Shown piece by piece: positions 50,452-60,812 of a stretch of 64,000 nucleotides of DNA (its first letter is position 1; each line of letters opens with the position of its first letter). Where the stretch lies: contig NZ_JABFCS010000002.1 of the NCBI RefSeq assembly GCF_013087525.1, positions 229,894-293,893 of the forward strand, in the 5' to 3' direction. The position numbers were made by a program, and so were the translations under genes. Under the pieces are notes generated by a model. That model had not been told where the DNA came from. It saw only the letters and a list, made by a program, of their open reading frames with translations, and ran no database searches. This DNA comes from Ramlibacter montanisoli. Its GTDB lineage: Bacteria; Pseudomonadota; Gammaproteobacteria; Burkholderiales; Burkholderiaceae_C.

Positions 50452-51315
50452 CTACATGTTCGTCTGTTCCGGCGGCACGCGCCGCGGATCGGGCATGCTG
50501 CCGGCGCCGTCGGCATCCTCGTGCACGGACTTGCGCGGGGCGCCGCCGAGGAGGTAGCTCGTCATGGTCAGCGAACCCATGGTCCCGCCCTCGATGAAGG
50601 GCACGGCCGGCTCGCTGGCCGCCCGGCAGAGGCCGGCCAGGTAGGCCAGCGGCAGGAAGTGCTCCGGCGTCGGCACCGACATCGCGTAGTCGGGATGCGC
50701 CTCCACTTGCGGCAGCGCGCCGGGATCGGTGGTCATCACCCGCCGCACTTCGCCATCGAAGCGCTCGCCCCAGTCGAAGGCGCCCTCGCGGCCGCGGTCC
50801 AGCACGCGCAGGTTGTGCACCACGTTGCCGCTGCCGATGATGAAGATGCCGCGATCGCGCAGCGGCGCGAGGCGTGCGCCCAGGTCCACGTGGTACGCCA
50901 TGCCCTGCGCGCCGTGCAGCGACAGCTGCAGCACCGGGATGTCCGCGCGCGGGAACACGTGCGCCAGCACGGACCAAGTGCCGTGGTCCAGGCCCCAGCT
51001 GTCCTCGTCGAGGCCGACGAAGGCCGGCTGCACCACCTCGGCCACCTCGCGCGCCACTTCGGGCGAGCCCGGCGCCGGGTAGTCGAAGGCGAACAGCTCG
51101 CGCGGAAAGCCGTAGAAGTCGTGGATCACGCGCGGCTGCCGCATCGCCGTGACCGCGCTGCCGTTGATGAACCAGTGCGCGGAGACGCACAGGATCGCGC
51201 GCGGCCGCGGCATGGACTGCCCGAGCGCGCGCCAGGCAGCGGTGAAGCGGTTGTCCTCGAGCGTGTTCATGGGGCTGCCGTGGCCCACGAATGCTGCCGG
51301 CATGCGGTCGGTCAT
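50452..51315 (-). CDS. ygiD: 4,5-DOPA dioxygenase-like extradiol dioxygenase (LigB superfamily)
   Basis: 287 residues. Metal and active-site residues appear in [30 protein letters not shown] and [10 protein letters not shown], the YgiD/DODA arrangement. E. coli YgiD opens the ring of L-DOPA, though the physiological substrate in bacteria is unclear. Intact and monocistronic; convergent with the CoA-transferase gene. Confidence 0.86.
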   Translation of the reverse strand: MTDRMPAAFVGHGSPMNTLEDNRFTAAWRALGQSMPRPRAILCVSAHWFINGSAVTAMRQPRVIHDFYGFPRELFAFDYPAPGSPEVAREVAEVVQPAFVGLDEDSWGLDHGTWSVLAHVFPRADIPVLQLSLHGAQGMAYHVDLGARLAPLRDRGIFIIGSGNVVHNLRVLDRGREGAFDWGERFDGEVRRVMTTDPGALPQVEAHPDYAMSVPTPEHFLPLAYLAGLCRAASEPAVPFIEGGTMGSLTMTSYLLGGAPRKSVHEDADGAGSMPDPRRVPPEQTNM

Positions 51316-51391
51316 GGCCCCACTCTAATCCCGCCGGCCCACGGCCGGGCGCGCCGCCCCCGGATGAGCGGGTTGCGGGCATGATGAAGCC

Positions 51392-53381
51392 ATGAACGGC
51401 TATCCCCCTCCGGCCAACCCACCGAAGCCGGCCGTGCCCGGCAAGACCGGCATGCCGCCCCGCAAGGTCTGGGCCCTGTTCCTCGGCGTGCTGCTGGTGA
51501 ACTGGCTGGTGTCGACGCTGCTGTTTCCCGGCGGCGACGCGCCGCTGACCGTGCCCTACACCGTGTTCCGCGAGGAGGCCGGCAAGGGCAACGTGCTGGC
51601 GATCTACAGCCGCAACACCAGCATCGAAGGCCGCTTCAAGGCGCCGGTCACCTGGCCGTCCGCCGAGGAAGCCAGGCAGCCGCCGGCCGCGCGCGCGCAG
51701 CACCGGCCCGCGTCGCGCACGGCCAGCACCTTCACCACCGAGCTGCCGGCCTTCTTCGACCGCGACCTCGAGAGCTTCCTGATCGCCAACGACGTCGAGA
51801 TCAGCGCCGTGCCGATCCAGCAGGGCAGCGGCTGGGCCACGCTGCTGTTCGGCTTCGGCCCGGCCCTGCTGATCATCGCCTTCTACGTCTGGATGTACCG
51901 GCGCGCGGCCGGACAGGGCGGCGGCATGGGCGGCGGCATCTTCGGCATCGGCAAGAGCAAGGCGAAGCGCTACGACGCCGAGAAGGACCAGCGCGTGACC
52001 TTCGAGGACGTCGCAGGCATCGACGAGGCGGAGGCCGAGCTGGTGGAGATCGTCGACTTCCTCAAGTCGCCGCAGAAAGTACACCCGGCTGGGCGGCACC
52101 GCGCCCAAGGGCGTGCTGCTGATCGGCTCGCCGGGCACGGGCAAGACGCTGCTGGCGCGCGCGGTCGCGGGAGAGGCGGGCGTGCCCTTCTTCTCGATGA
52201 GCGCCTCCGAGTTCGTCGAGATGATCGTGGGCGTGGGCGCCGCGCGCGTGCGCGACCTGTTCAAGCAGGCGCGCGAGAACGCCCCGGCCATCATCTTCAT
52301 CGACGAGATCGACGCGATCGGCCGCGCCCGCGGGCAGATGGCGATCAGCGGCGGCTCCAGCGAGCAGGAGCAGACGCTGCAGCAGATCCTGACCGAGATG
52401 GACGGCTTCACCGGCCGCGAAGGCATCATCCTGCTGGCCGCCACCAACCAGCCCGACGTGCTGGACCGCGCGCTGCTGCGGCCGGGGCGCTTCGACCGGC
52501 GGGTGGTGGTGAACCTGCCGGACAAGGTCGGCCGCAAGGCCATCCTCGGCGTGCACGTGCGCAAGGTGCCGCTGGCGCCCGACGTGAGCCTGGAGGAACT
52601 GGCGCAGACCACGCCCGGATTCTCCGGCGCGGACCTGAAGAACCTGGTCAACGAGGCGGCGCTGCTGGCGGCGCGGCGGGAAGAGGACGCGGTGACGCAG
52701 AAGGACTTCCTCGACTCGCTGGAAAAGATCGTGCTGGGACCCGAGCGCCCGCTGCTGCTGGGCCCCGACGACCGCGAGCGCATCGCCTACCACGAGAGTG
52801 GCCACGCCATCCTCGGCCTCGTGGTCGCCGGCGCGGACCCGGTGCACCGCGTGACCATCGTGCCGCGCGGGCAGGCACTGGGCGTGACCTACCAGCGGCC
52901 GCAGACCGACCGCTACAACTACCCCGAGGCCTACCTGCGCGCCCGCATCATCGGCATGCTGGGAGGGCGGGCCGCCGAGGAAGTGGTGTACGGCACCAAG
53001 ACCACCGGCGCCGAGAACGACATCGAGCAGGCCACCAACATGGCGCGCAACATGGTCACGCGCTGGGGCATGAGCGACGCCGTCGGCATGGTGCAGCTGG
53101 CGCCGCCGCACAACGCCTACCTGGGAACCTCGGGCAGCTTCGCGGGCGACAAGCCCTTCAGCGAGCAGACCGCCAGCCTGATCGACTCCGAAGTGCAGCG
53201 CATCATCAACGAGTGCCACGAGCAGGCCAAGCGCCTGCTGCTGCAGCACCGCGCCTCGCTCGACGCGCTGGTGCGCGCCCTGCTGGAACGCGAGACGCTG
53301 TCGGAACAGGAGATCCTGGACGCCACCGGCCTGCCGCAAGCCCCGGACCTGCACAGCCGGCCCCTGCACGTCCAGCCCTGA
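51392..53381 (+). CDS. ftsH: ATP-dependent zinc metalloprotease FtsH (paralogue; one frameshift)
   Basis: About 662 residues. Two N-terminal membrane helices (about 30-45 and 150-170) with a periplasmic loop between them, AAA ATPase (Walker [10 protein letters not shown], Walker [12 protein letters not shown], second-region-of-homology RPGRFDRRV) and zinc protease motif HESGH. An extra A near 52078 shifts the frame (expected [15 protein letters not shown]). The variable N-terminus and the absence of ftsJ/folP neighbours suggest a second FtsH rather than the housekeeping copy. Degrades membrane proteins. Confidence 0.9.
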
Positions 53382-53395
53382 CCCGCCGAGCCGTT

Positions 53396-53431
53396 TCTCC
53401 CTCCCCCGGGGAGGGCCGGGGTGGGCGCGCT
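53396..53431. repeat. Single copy of dispersed repeat B downstream of ftsH
   Basis: CTCCCTCCCCCGGGGAGGG then CCGGGGTGGGCGCGCTG; same unit as at 24984-25084 and 38624-38662. Lies 15 bp after the ftsH stop and 36 bp before the next gene; the CCCTCCCC/GGGGAGGG core can form a hairpin. Confidence 0.6.
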
Positions 53432-53466
53432 GCGTGGCACCCTCGCCCGCAGGCCATACTTTCCTC

Positions 53467-54812
53467 GTGGCTTCCCTCACCCCGCTCCTGCTGCAAGCCC
53501 TGCGCGACGCCCCGCGCCGCTACCGCCTGCCCTCCCTCCCCGCCGACGCCGGCACGGCGCTCGCAGCCGGCACCGACACCGCGCTGGCCTTCGCCATCGA
53601 GTCCGTGCGACGCGCCGTCGCATCCCGCCACGCCGCAGCACCCGAACTCGCGGACCTCTTCATCACCGCACTGGCCCACCTGATCGCGCTGTCGCTGTCC
53701 CCGAGCGCGGCGACCCCGCTTTCCAGGCCCTGGTGCTGCAGGCGGATGAACCGCAGCTGCGGGAGTACCTGCAGCTGGCCGCTGCAGCGCCCGCCGACCG
53801 CCGCACCGTTCGCGCCGCGGTGAACGCCATCGCCCACCCCGGAAAGACGCGCGAGCTGCCGGCCGGTCCGCTGCGCGATGCGCTCGCGGCGCTGCACCAG
53901 CTGGCAGGCGAGGAACACTGGGCCGCACTGGAACCCGCCGCCCGCGGCCTGCTGTCGCTGTCCCCGGCGCTGCAGGATTCCATGCAGGCGATCGTCGCCA
54001 GCCCCGGGCGCGCACGGCTGCAACGCCTCGCCGCATTGCAAAAGGCCGCCCCGGTCCAGCGCTACCTGGCGCTGTGCGGCCGGCGCGGCCCCCTTGCGGG
54101 CAGCGACGCGGCGGCTGCGCAGGGCCGCGCCTCCGCGCGCGAAGGAAACCGCGCCGAAGCCGTGGGCACCGAAGCCTTCGCGCGCATCGCCACGCTGCTG
54201 GACGCGCGCGCGCCCGGCGCCGCCTTCCGCGCGGTCGCCGGCCTGCGCACCCCGCCCGGCTTTCCGGGCAGCGCCGCCAAGGCCAAGGACGAATGGGACG
54301 TCGCGCTCGTGCACGGCAGCGAGCTCGTGCTGCTGGCCGAAGTGAAGGCCTCGCCGGCCGCCGCCACCTCGGACCTGCCCCGGCTGTTGCGCGGACTGGA
54401 GCGCCTCGCGCACGCGCAGGCCGAGGCGGTCTACGAGTTCGCTTCGCCCCAAGGCGCCGTGGCGCTGCGCGGCGACACGCTGCGCGCCCTGCGGCCGCAG
54501 GGCCGCGCGCTGCCGCCGCAGGTGTTCTATTGCTGCGACGCGCCGCCGGAAGCGCAGCCGCCGGTGCTGTCGGCGGCGGCCAAGGCGGTGCTGCTCGCCG
54601 AGCCGGCCAGCATCGCCTTCGCGCAGGGTGTGCTTGCCGGTGCCACGCCGGCTCCTGCGACCTTGCTGCCGGCCTGGCAGGACCTGCCGCATGCGCCGCG
54701 CCTGCACGCCACGCTGCACCAGTACGACACGGCATGCGCGGCGCGCGAGGCGATGCTGCATCCCGACGACCTGCTGGCCGCGGTGCAGGCGCGCCTGTCG
54801 CCAACGGGCTGA
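53467..54812 (+). CDS. Unknown protein with possible PD-(D/E)XK nuclease-like motif (one frameshift)
   Basis: About 448 residues after correcting one missing C near 53704. Ala/Leu-rich helical N-terminal half. Around residue 275-295 the sequence DEWDVALV...LLAEVKAS shows the D-x(n)-E-x-K spacing of PD-(D/E)XK nucleases, in strand-turn-strand context. The rest (ERLAHAQAEAVYEF, QVFYCCDAPPEAQ, HATLHQYDTACAAREAML) is unfamiliar. GTG start at 53467. I do not recognise the family; a nuclease or a nuclease-derived fold is a hypothesis. Confidence 0.5.
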
Positions 54813-54850
54813 GCTCCCCACCGGCGGCACGCCACAATGGCGCTCCTCGC

Positions 54851-55737
54851 ATGCACGCCCGCCACTTCCTCCAGCTCGTCTTCCTGTCCGCCGTCTGGGG
54901 GCGTCCTTCCCGCTGATCCGCATCGCGGCGCCCGCCTTCGGGCCGCTGCCGCTGGCCTGCCTGCGCTGCGCGCTGGCCGCGGTGGTGCTCACGATCCTGA
55001 TGCGTGCCACGCGCCAGCAATGGCCCGCGCGGACGCACTGGCGCGCGATCACCCTGCTGAGCGTGCTGACGGTGGTCGCGCCCTTCGTGCTGTTCAACGG
55101 TGCCGGCCTGGTGCTGCCCTCCGGCTATTCCGCCGTGCTCAATGCCACCGCGCCGCTGTTCGGCGTGGTCGCCGGCGCCATGTTCGCGCAGGAGCGGCTG
55201 ACGATGCGCAAGCTGGTGGGCTGCGCGGTGGGCCTGGGCGGGGTCGCGCTGCTGGTGCGGCTGGGACCGGTGGAGCCCGACTGGCGGGTGGTGCTGGCGG
55301 TGCTCGCCTGCGTGACGGCCTCGGCCAGCTACGGCTTCGGCGCCATCCTGATGAAGCGCGCGACCATGGCGCACCAGCCGCTGCCCGCCTCCGCTGCCGT
55401 GCACATCGCAGGCGCGCTGGTGCTGCTGCTGCCCGCCGCGGTGGCCGCGCCCTCGGTGGTGGTTCGCACCGACGCGCTGATCGCGCTGGCGGTGCTGGGC
55501 ACCTTCACCTCCGGCTTCATGTACCTGATCAGCATGCGGCTGATGCGCGAGATCCCGGCGAGCGCGGCGACCTCCTCGGCCTTCCTGATCCCGATGTTCG
55601 GCGTGACCTGGGGCGGCCTGTTCCTCGGCGAGCCCTTCACCGCCGGCATGATCCCCGGCGTCGCGCTGGTGCTGCTGGCCTGCGCGCTGGTGACCGGCTT
55701 CAATCCCTTCCGGCTGTTCGCTCAGGGAATGCGGTAG
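54851..55737 (+). CDS. EamA/DMT-family transporter (one frameshift)
   Basis: About 295 residues, ten transmembrane helices in two EamA repeats (LVFLSAVWGASFPLIRIA; VTWGGLFLGEPFTAGMIPGVALVLLA). The frame breaks near 54900, where one G is missing from VWGAS. Drug/metabolite exporter family; substrate unknown. Its 3' end overlaps the end of the convergent enolase-superfamily gene by 16 bp. Confidence 0.82.
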
Positions 55738-56832
55738 CGGGCGACCGCCTCCGGGTTCCACGCGAGGCCGGTGCCGGGCTTCTCGCTGGTCGGCCAGCAG
55801 CCGTCGACGATCTTCACCGGCTCCTGCGCGATCGCATCGGTCCAGTCCACGTACTCCAGCCAGTGGCAGGTGGGCGTGGCGGCCAGCAGGTGCGCGCTGA
55901 CCTCCGGCATCAGGTGCGAGCTCATGGGAATGCCGTGCGCTTCCGCGACGCCGGCCGCCTGCATCCAGCCGGTGACGCCGCCGATGCGCGCCACGTCGGG
56001 CATCACCAGGTCGCAGGCCTGCGCCTGCAGGGCGCGCAGCAGGTCCTTGGGGCCGTCGAAGTTCTCGCCGATCTGCAGGGGGCAGCTGCAGCTCGCGCGC
56101 GATCTCGGTGTGGCCGGGCAGGTCGTCGTGGCGGATCGGCTCTTCCAGCCAGGCGACGCCTTCCGATTGCAGGGCGCGCCCGCGCTCCACGGCCTCCACG
56201 CGCGAGAGCGCCTGGTTGTAGTCCACCATCAGCTGCACGTTCGCCGGCAGGCGGGCGCGCACGGCACGCGTGACCGCCAGGTCTTCCGCCAGCGTCGCGT
56301 AGCCCAGGCGCAGCTTCACCGCGCGCATGCCGCCCTCGAGCAGCGCTTCGGCTTCGTCGGCCGCCGCCTGCGGGCTCATCAGGCCCAAGCCGCAGGAGTT
56401 GTATGCGCGCACCGGCCGCGGTGCGGCACCCAGCAGGGAGGCGAGCGGCACGCCGGCGGCCACCGCCAGCGCATCCCACAGCGCCATGTCGAAGGCCGAC
56501 AGCGCCATGCGCACGATGCCGGTCACGCCGATCAGCGCGAAGCGCCGCTGCAGCCGCGCCGCCATGGCCACCGGCGCGATGCGCTCGCCGTGCACGATCC
56601 CGGCGGCGTCGGCCACGATGTCGGCGATCGGCTTCGCCCCGCTGCGGCGGTAGCAGAAGACGTAGGAGCGTCCCGTCACGCCCTGCTCCGTCTGCACCTC
56701 CACCAGCAGCAGCGGCGCCGCCTTGACGGTGGCGGCGCTGGTGCCCAGCACATAGCGCAGCGGTACCTCCACCGCCGTGCAGGTGACGCCCCGCAGGCGC
56801 AGGTCGGACATCGTCGTCGGCAGTTCAGGCAT
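55722..56832 (-). CDS. Mandelate racemase/muconate lactonizing enzyme-family protein (one frameshift)
   Basis: About 369 residues. Enolase-superfamily capping domain, Lys in RAVKLRLGY, metal ligands in LMVDYNQAL, WLEEPIRHDD and IGENFDG, and the His in SSHLMPEVSAH expected of mandelate-racemase-type acid-sugar dehydratases. One extra C near 56082 shifts the frame. Last gene of a five-gene operon. It probably dehydrates or racemises a hydroxy acid; the substrate is unknown. Confidence 0.83.
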
Positions 56833-57751
56833 GGGGGCCTCCCTCGGCGTGCAAGGCCAGGATGTCGTGGATGGCGCGGTTCAGCGGCGTGGGCACGCCC
56901 TTGGCCTGGCCGAGTTCCACCACGCCGCCGGCCAGCCAGCGCACCTCCAGCCGGTTGCCGCGCTCCAGGTCGTGGTGCATGGAGGAGGTCATGTCGGGCG
57001 ACACGTTGTCCGCGCGCTCCATCGCGGCACGGTCCGCGAAGTCTTCCGGCAGGTCCACGCCCTGCGCGCGGCCGACGGCCACCACTTCGCGCATCACGTC
57101 GAGCAGGAAGGCGCGGGTCTGCGGGTTGGAGCGGATCGGGCCGATGGTCTTGCGCATGGTGGTGGTCGTGCCCGAGAGGCCGACCAGGAACACGAACTTC
57201 TGCCAGATCTCGCGCTGGATGTGCTCCGACAGTTCGGCCTTGATGCCGCCGGCCAGGCAGGCGGCCAGCAGGGCCTCGCCGCGCGGCGAACGCGAACCGT
57301 CGAACTCGCCGAAGATCAGCCGCTGCATGGGCCCGGTCTGGCGGATCACGCCGGGCGCCTCGATCGTGGTGGCCACGTAGCCCACGCCACCCATGATCTG
57401 GCGCGCATCGAAGGCCGCGCGCAGGGTCTGGTCCTTCAGCACGCCGTTCTGGAAGGAGATGAGGGTGGTGCGCGGGCCGACGATGGGCCGCAGCTGCTCG
57501 ATCGCCTGCTGCGTGTCCCACAGCTTCACGCACAGCAGCACGACGTCGGCCTCGCCGATGTCGGCGGGCCGATCCGTCACCTTCACGTCCTTCACGTGCA
57601 GCGGCTCGGGCCCTTCGATGCGCAGGCCCTGGCTGCGCATGGCTTCCAGGTGCTTGCCGCGGGCGACGAAGTGCACGTCCGCCCCGCCCTGGGCCAGGCG
57701 CGCGCCGAAGTAGCCGCCCAGCCCGCCCGAACCCATGATCGCGATGCGCAT
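56825..57751 (-). CDS. Ketopantoate reductase (PanE/ApbA)-family oxidoreductase
   Basis: 308 residues. Nucleotide loop IMGSGGLGGYFGARLA, CVKLWDT, and the catalytic Lys in IWQKFVFLVGLSG. True PanE supplies pantothenate synthesis, but operonic copies in betaproteobacterial catabolic clusters often reduce other 2-keto acids. It overlaps the downstream racemase gene by 8 bp, supporting a shared pathway. Confidence 0.82.
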   Translation of the reverse strand: MRIAIMGSGGLGGYFGARLAQGGADVHFVARGKHLEAMRSQGLRIEGPEPLHVKDVKVTDRPADIGEADVVLLCVKLWDTQQAIEQLRPIVGPRTTLISFQNGVLKDQTLRAAFDARQIMGGVGYVATTIEAPGVIRQTGPMQRLIFGEFDGSRSPRGEALLAACLAGGIKAELSEHIQREIWQKFVFLVGLSGTTTTMRKTIGPIRSNPQTRAFLLDVMREVVAVGRAQGVDLPEDFADRAAMERADNVSPDMTSSMHHDLERGNRLEVRWLAGGVVELGQAKGVPTPLNRAIHDILALHAEGGPHA

Positions 57752-57795
57752 GTCCTTGCTCCTTGTCCTCGTCGTTCGCGCGCCTGGCCTGCCGG

Positions 57796-58383
57796 TCAGA
57801 ACGGCGGCAGGCCGAGCGCGGCGCGGAAGCGGTTCTTCAAATACACGCCGTCGCGCGCGGGCAGCACCTTGGGCAGGTCGGCGGCCGCGATGCGCACCTG
57901 CGCGAAGCTGCAGCCCTGGCGCGCGTGCACCCGCTGCGCCAGCGCGTCCACCTCCTGCAGCTCGCGGATCTCCGCCGCGTGCGCGATGCCGCAGGCGCGT
58001 GCCACCGCGGCCAGGTTGGTCCCCAGGCTGGTGTGGCTGCGCTGCATGCCGGTCTCCGCGTAGTGCCCGTTGTCGAGGACGACAAGCGTGAGGTTGGCCG
58101 GCTGCTGCGCGGCGATGGTGGCCAGCATGCCCAGGCCCATCAGCTGTTCGCCGTCGCCGGTGACCACCAGCACGCTGCGCTGCGGCTGCGCGATGGCCAG
58201 GCCGAGCCCGATCGCCGCGGCGCCGCCCATGGCGCCCCACAGGTAGAAGTTCTCCGGCCGGTCGCCGGCGGCGAACACGTCCCAGGTGGACGAGCCCAGC
58301 CCGGTGACCACCAGCGCGTCCGGGCAGCGCGCGACCAGCTCGCGCACGAAGGCGCGCCGGTCGAGGCCCTGCTGCTGCGTCAT
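57796..58383 (-). CDS. ThDP-dependent decarboxylase, beta (pyrophosphate-binding) subunit; sulfopyruvate/phosphonopyruvate decarboxylase-like
   Basis: 195 residues forming only the C-terminal ThDP domain: GAMGGAAAIGLGLAIAQP, VVTGDGEQLMG (GDG motif) and LDNGHYAETG. It must pair with the upstream alpha subunit, as in ComDE sulfopyruvate decarboxylase. ATG at 58383 overlaps the alpha stop codon. Decarboxylates a 3-substituted pyruvate; which one is open. Confidence 0.8.
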   Translation of the reverse strand: MTQQQGLDRRAFVRELVARCPDALVVTGLGSSTWDVFAAGDRPENFYLWGAMGGAAAIGLGLAIAQPQRSVLVVTGDGEQLMGLGMLATIAAQQPANLTLVVLDNGHYAETGMQRSHTSLGTNLAAVARACGIAHAAEIRELQEVDALAQRVHARQGCSFAQVRIAAADLPKVLPARDGVYLKNRFRAALGLPPF

Positions 58384-58919
58384 CGCCCGCCCTCCCACTT
58401 CTTGCGGCCGATCAGCTTCTGCGACAGCAGCACCGCCACCGCCTCGCCGCCGCGGAAGGCCGCGTCGAAGCCGGCGGCGACGGTCTCCGCGACCTCGTCG
58501 GGACTGTCGGCGCGCATCACGCGCACGCCCATCGCCTGCAGCGTCGCGGGGACGGCGCGCGCCATCGGCACCTGCCAGGGATTGAACTCGGCCCACTCGC
58601 CGCGCATGGTCACCAGGCAGAACAGCGGGAAGCGGCAGTTCTCCACCAGCGACAGCATGTTGATGCAGTTGCCCACGCCGCTGCTTTGCATCAGCAGCAC
58701 CGCGCGTTCGCCGCCCAGCCAGGCGCCGCAGGCGGTGGCGACGCCTTCCTCCTCGGTGCTCAGCACGATGCCGCGCATCCCGGCGTCGGCATGCACGCGC
58801 CGGATCAGGTGGGCATGGCCGGCATCGGGCACGTAGGCCACCTGCCGCACGCCGCCTTCCTTGAGGATGGCGAAGATCTGGTCCTGCCAGGGGGCAGGGG
58901 TCGCGTCGTCAGCAGCCAT
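58380..58919 (-). CDS. ThDP-dependent decarboxylase, alpha subunit (sulfopyruvate decarboxylase-like)
   Basis: 179 residues, the PYR-type ThDP domain alone: VAYVPDAGHAHLIRRV, the activating Glu in LSTEEEGVATACGAWLGG, and SSGVGNCINML. ComD/Ppd-alpha arrangement. Together with the following gene it reconstitutes the decarboxylase that is a single chain in most families. Starts directly at the stop of the upstream reductase gene. Confidence 0.8.
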   Translation of the reverse strand: MAADDATPAPWQDQIFAILKEGGVRQVAYVPDAGHAHLIRRVHADAGMRGIVLSTEEEGVATACGAWLGGERAVLLMQSSGVGNCINMLSLVENCRFPLFCLVTMRGEWAEFNPWQVPMARAVPATLQAMGVRVMRADSPDEVAETVAAGFDAAFRGGEAVAVLLSQKLIGRKKWEGGR

Positions 58920-59840
58920 TCACTGTCCGAGCCGCGCCTTGGGCGCGCCCGCCAGCTCGCACCAGACGTCGGCCATCGCCGAGAAGTCCTTGCCGCCATA
59001 GCCGCGCGCACGCGCGGTGCTGTAGGCCTCGCGCGCCGCGGCCGCCGCCGGCACCGGCGTGCGCACCGCATTGGCCGCTTCCACGATCAGCGTCAGGTCC
59101 TTGTGCGCCAGGTCGATGGTGAAGCCCGGCTCGATGTCGCCCTGGAGCACCTTCGCGGGCCAGGCGATCTTCAGCTGCCCGTTGGTGGCGGTGGTGCCGT
59201 GGATCACGTCCAGCGTGCGCTCCAGCGACAGGCCGAACTTCTGCGCCAGCGTCAGCGCCTCCGCATTGAGGTGGCAGGACACGATGGCCAGATAGTTGTT
59301 GACCAGCTTCGTGCGCGTGCCGGACCCGGCCGGGCCGCAGTGGTAGATGGCGGTGCCCATCGCCTCCAGCACCGGCTTGACGCGCGCGAAATCGCGTTCG
59401 GACCCGCCCACCATGAAGAGCGACCCGCCGCGGTCGGCATGGCTGGCCAGCCGGCCGACCGGCGCGTCGACGAAGGCCAGGTCCTTGCGCGCCGCCGCCT
59501 CGGCGACCTGGTCGGTGACCTCGGGCGCCACCGTGCTCATGTCCATCACCAGCGTGCCGGGGGCCGCATGCGCCAGCACGCCGGCCGCACCGGCGACCAC
59601 CTCCAGCACGACGGCGGAGTTGGGCAGCATGGTGATCACCAGGTCGGCGCCGCGCACCGCATCGGCGATGCCGTCGGCGGCCCGTGCGCCCGCAGCCACC
59701 AGGTCGCGCACCGGTTCGGGATTGACGTCGTGCACCGCGAGCGCGAAGCCCTTGCGGCACAGGTTGAGCGCCATTCCGCGGCCCATGCGGCCGAGGCCGA
59801 TGAATGCGATGCGCGCAGGCTTGCGCTTGTCTTCGGCCAC
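58920..59840 (-). CDS. 3-hydroxyisobutyrate dehydrogenase-family reductase (sulfolactaldehyde reductase/YihU-like)
   Basis: 306 residues. FIGLGRMGRGMALNL cofactor loop, VDAPVGRLASHADRGG substrate loop (where GlxR has PVSGGE), catalytic Lys in TKLVNNYLAIVS. The substrate loop departs from classic HIBADH/GlxR, hinting at another acid. First gene of reductase-decarboxylase alpha/beta-ketopantoate reductase type-racemase; all junctions are tight. Confidence 0.82.
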   Translation of the reverse strand: MAEDKRKPARIAFIGLGRMGRGMALNLCRKGFALAVHDVNPEPVRDLVAAGARAADGIADAVRGADLVITMLPNSAVVLEVVAGAAGVLAHAAPGTLVMDMSTVAPEVTDQVAEAAARKDLAFVDAPVGRLASHADRGGSLFMVGGSERDFARVKPVLEAMGTAIYHCGPAGSGTRTKLVNNYLAIVSCHLNAEALTLAQKFGLSLERTLDVIHGTTATNGQLKIAWPAKVLQGDIEPGFTIDLAHKDLTLIVEAANAVRTPVPAAAAAREAYSTARARGYGGKDFSAMADVWCELAGAPKARLGQ

Positions 59841-59876
59841 GTCGTTCCTCCGGTGAGCTGTCGGCGAGAGGGTTCC

Positions 59877-60812
59877 TTATAGCGGAAGGGCCAGCGCGCT
59901 CAAAGGGCGGAAACCAACATTCACGACAGCCACCGGACCCTCACGCCGCGCGTACGGACTCCGTCGCCCCCGGCTGCCCATCGTGGCCACCAGCAGGTAG
60001 CCCTGGCCAGCCGCGAGCCCCAGCGCGAACAGCGCCCATGCCGGCGCCTGCGGCAGCCAGGCGGCGACGCTGAGCATCGCCAGCGCGCTACCGCAGGAGG
60101 TACCAGCCAGCGCGGTGCCGAAACGCAGGTGCGAACGCTGCAATTGCGCGTTGCTGGAAAGCAGGCGGCACCAGCTTCCCGCCAGGGCCGCCAGGACGCC
60201 CACGCTCCAGAATGCGGGCGTGCCCGCAACGCCGGCCTGTCCGGCCGAGAGCAGGCCCATGAAGGAAGGCAAGCCGAGCAGGACGGTCAGGACCACGGCG
60301 GTCACGGTGACGCGACGGTACTGGCGTACGGCATCGAAGCTCCCGGCGGTCGACGCCATCGCTCGCGCGCACCTGACCCGCATGGGAAGGCGGGGGCCGG
60401 CAGGGGGTGTCGCTGCGACCTGGGGCCTCGCCACGCGCCCGGGCGCCGGCATGGGAGGTCGCGCTGGCCGCTGCCCTGGACTCTCGCGCTCTGCCTGGGT
60501 CCATCCCGCGACGCTGGCCAACCACACGAGGTTGAGGAGCGCACCGAGCCACGAAAGCACCACCGTCAGCAAGTCGCTTCCGCCGGGGAACGAGTCGCAG
60601 GCCGCGCAGCGGCGCACCGCCCCCATGAGGACAAGGCTCCACGGCAGCCCTGCGGCCAGGCTCGCCACGAAGCCGAAAAGCCTCTCGAGGCCGGACGGCG
60701 TCCACGGGGGTGCCACCAGCGTCACGAAGGCGCAGGCGGCGAGGAACAGCACATAGAGCAGCAGGACGCCGGTGGCTACCGGGCGGGACTTCCGCGGGAT
60801 GTCTTCAGGCAA
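59877..60812 (-). CDS. Polytopic membrane protein of unknown function
   Basis: 311 residues, about seven hydrophobic helices in two blocks separated by a Pro/Arg-rich linker (about 110-150). A CxxC (RRCAACDSF, about residue 70) lies in a loop. No recognised family. Reads away from the DUF2630 gene across 159 bp. Confidence 0.6.
   Translation of the reverse strand: MPEDIPRKSRPVATGVLLLYVLFLAACAFVTLVAPPWTPSGLERLFGFVASLAAGLPWSLVLMGAVRRCAACDSFPGGSDLLTVVLSWLGALLNLVWLASVAGWTQAERESPGQRPARPPMPAPGRVARPQVAATPPAGPRLPMRVRCARAMASTAGSFDAVRQYRRVTVTAVVLTVLLGLPSFMGLLSAGQAGVAGTPAFWSVGVLAALAGSWCRLLSSNAQLQRSHLRFGTALAGTSCGSALAMLSVAAWLPQAPAWALFALGLAAGQGYLLVATMGSRGRRSPYARREGPVAVVNVGFRPLSALALPL

Noticed and set aside
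53206..56832. 1208-codon minus-strand open frame
   Set aside because: Only its first ~250 residues are real (enolase-superfamily protein before its indel); the rest is antisense to the eamA gene, the gene at 53467-54812 and the end of ftsH.
58380..59840. Firm assignment of the operon to sulfolactate degradation
   Set aside because: The reductase and decarboxylase subunits fit, but no sulfonate lyase (SuyAB, Xsc) or sulfite exporter is present, and similarity at this level cannot fix the substrate.
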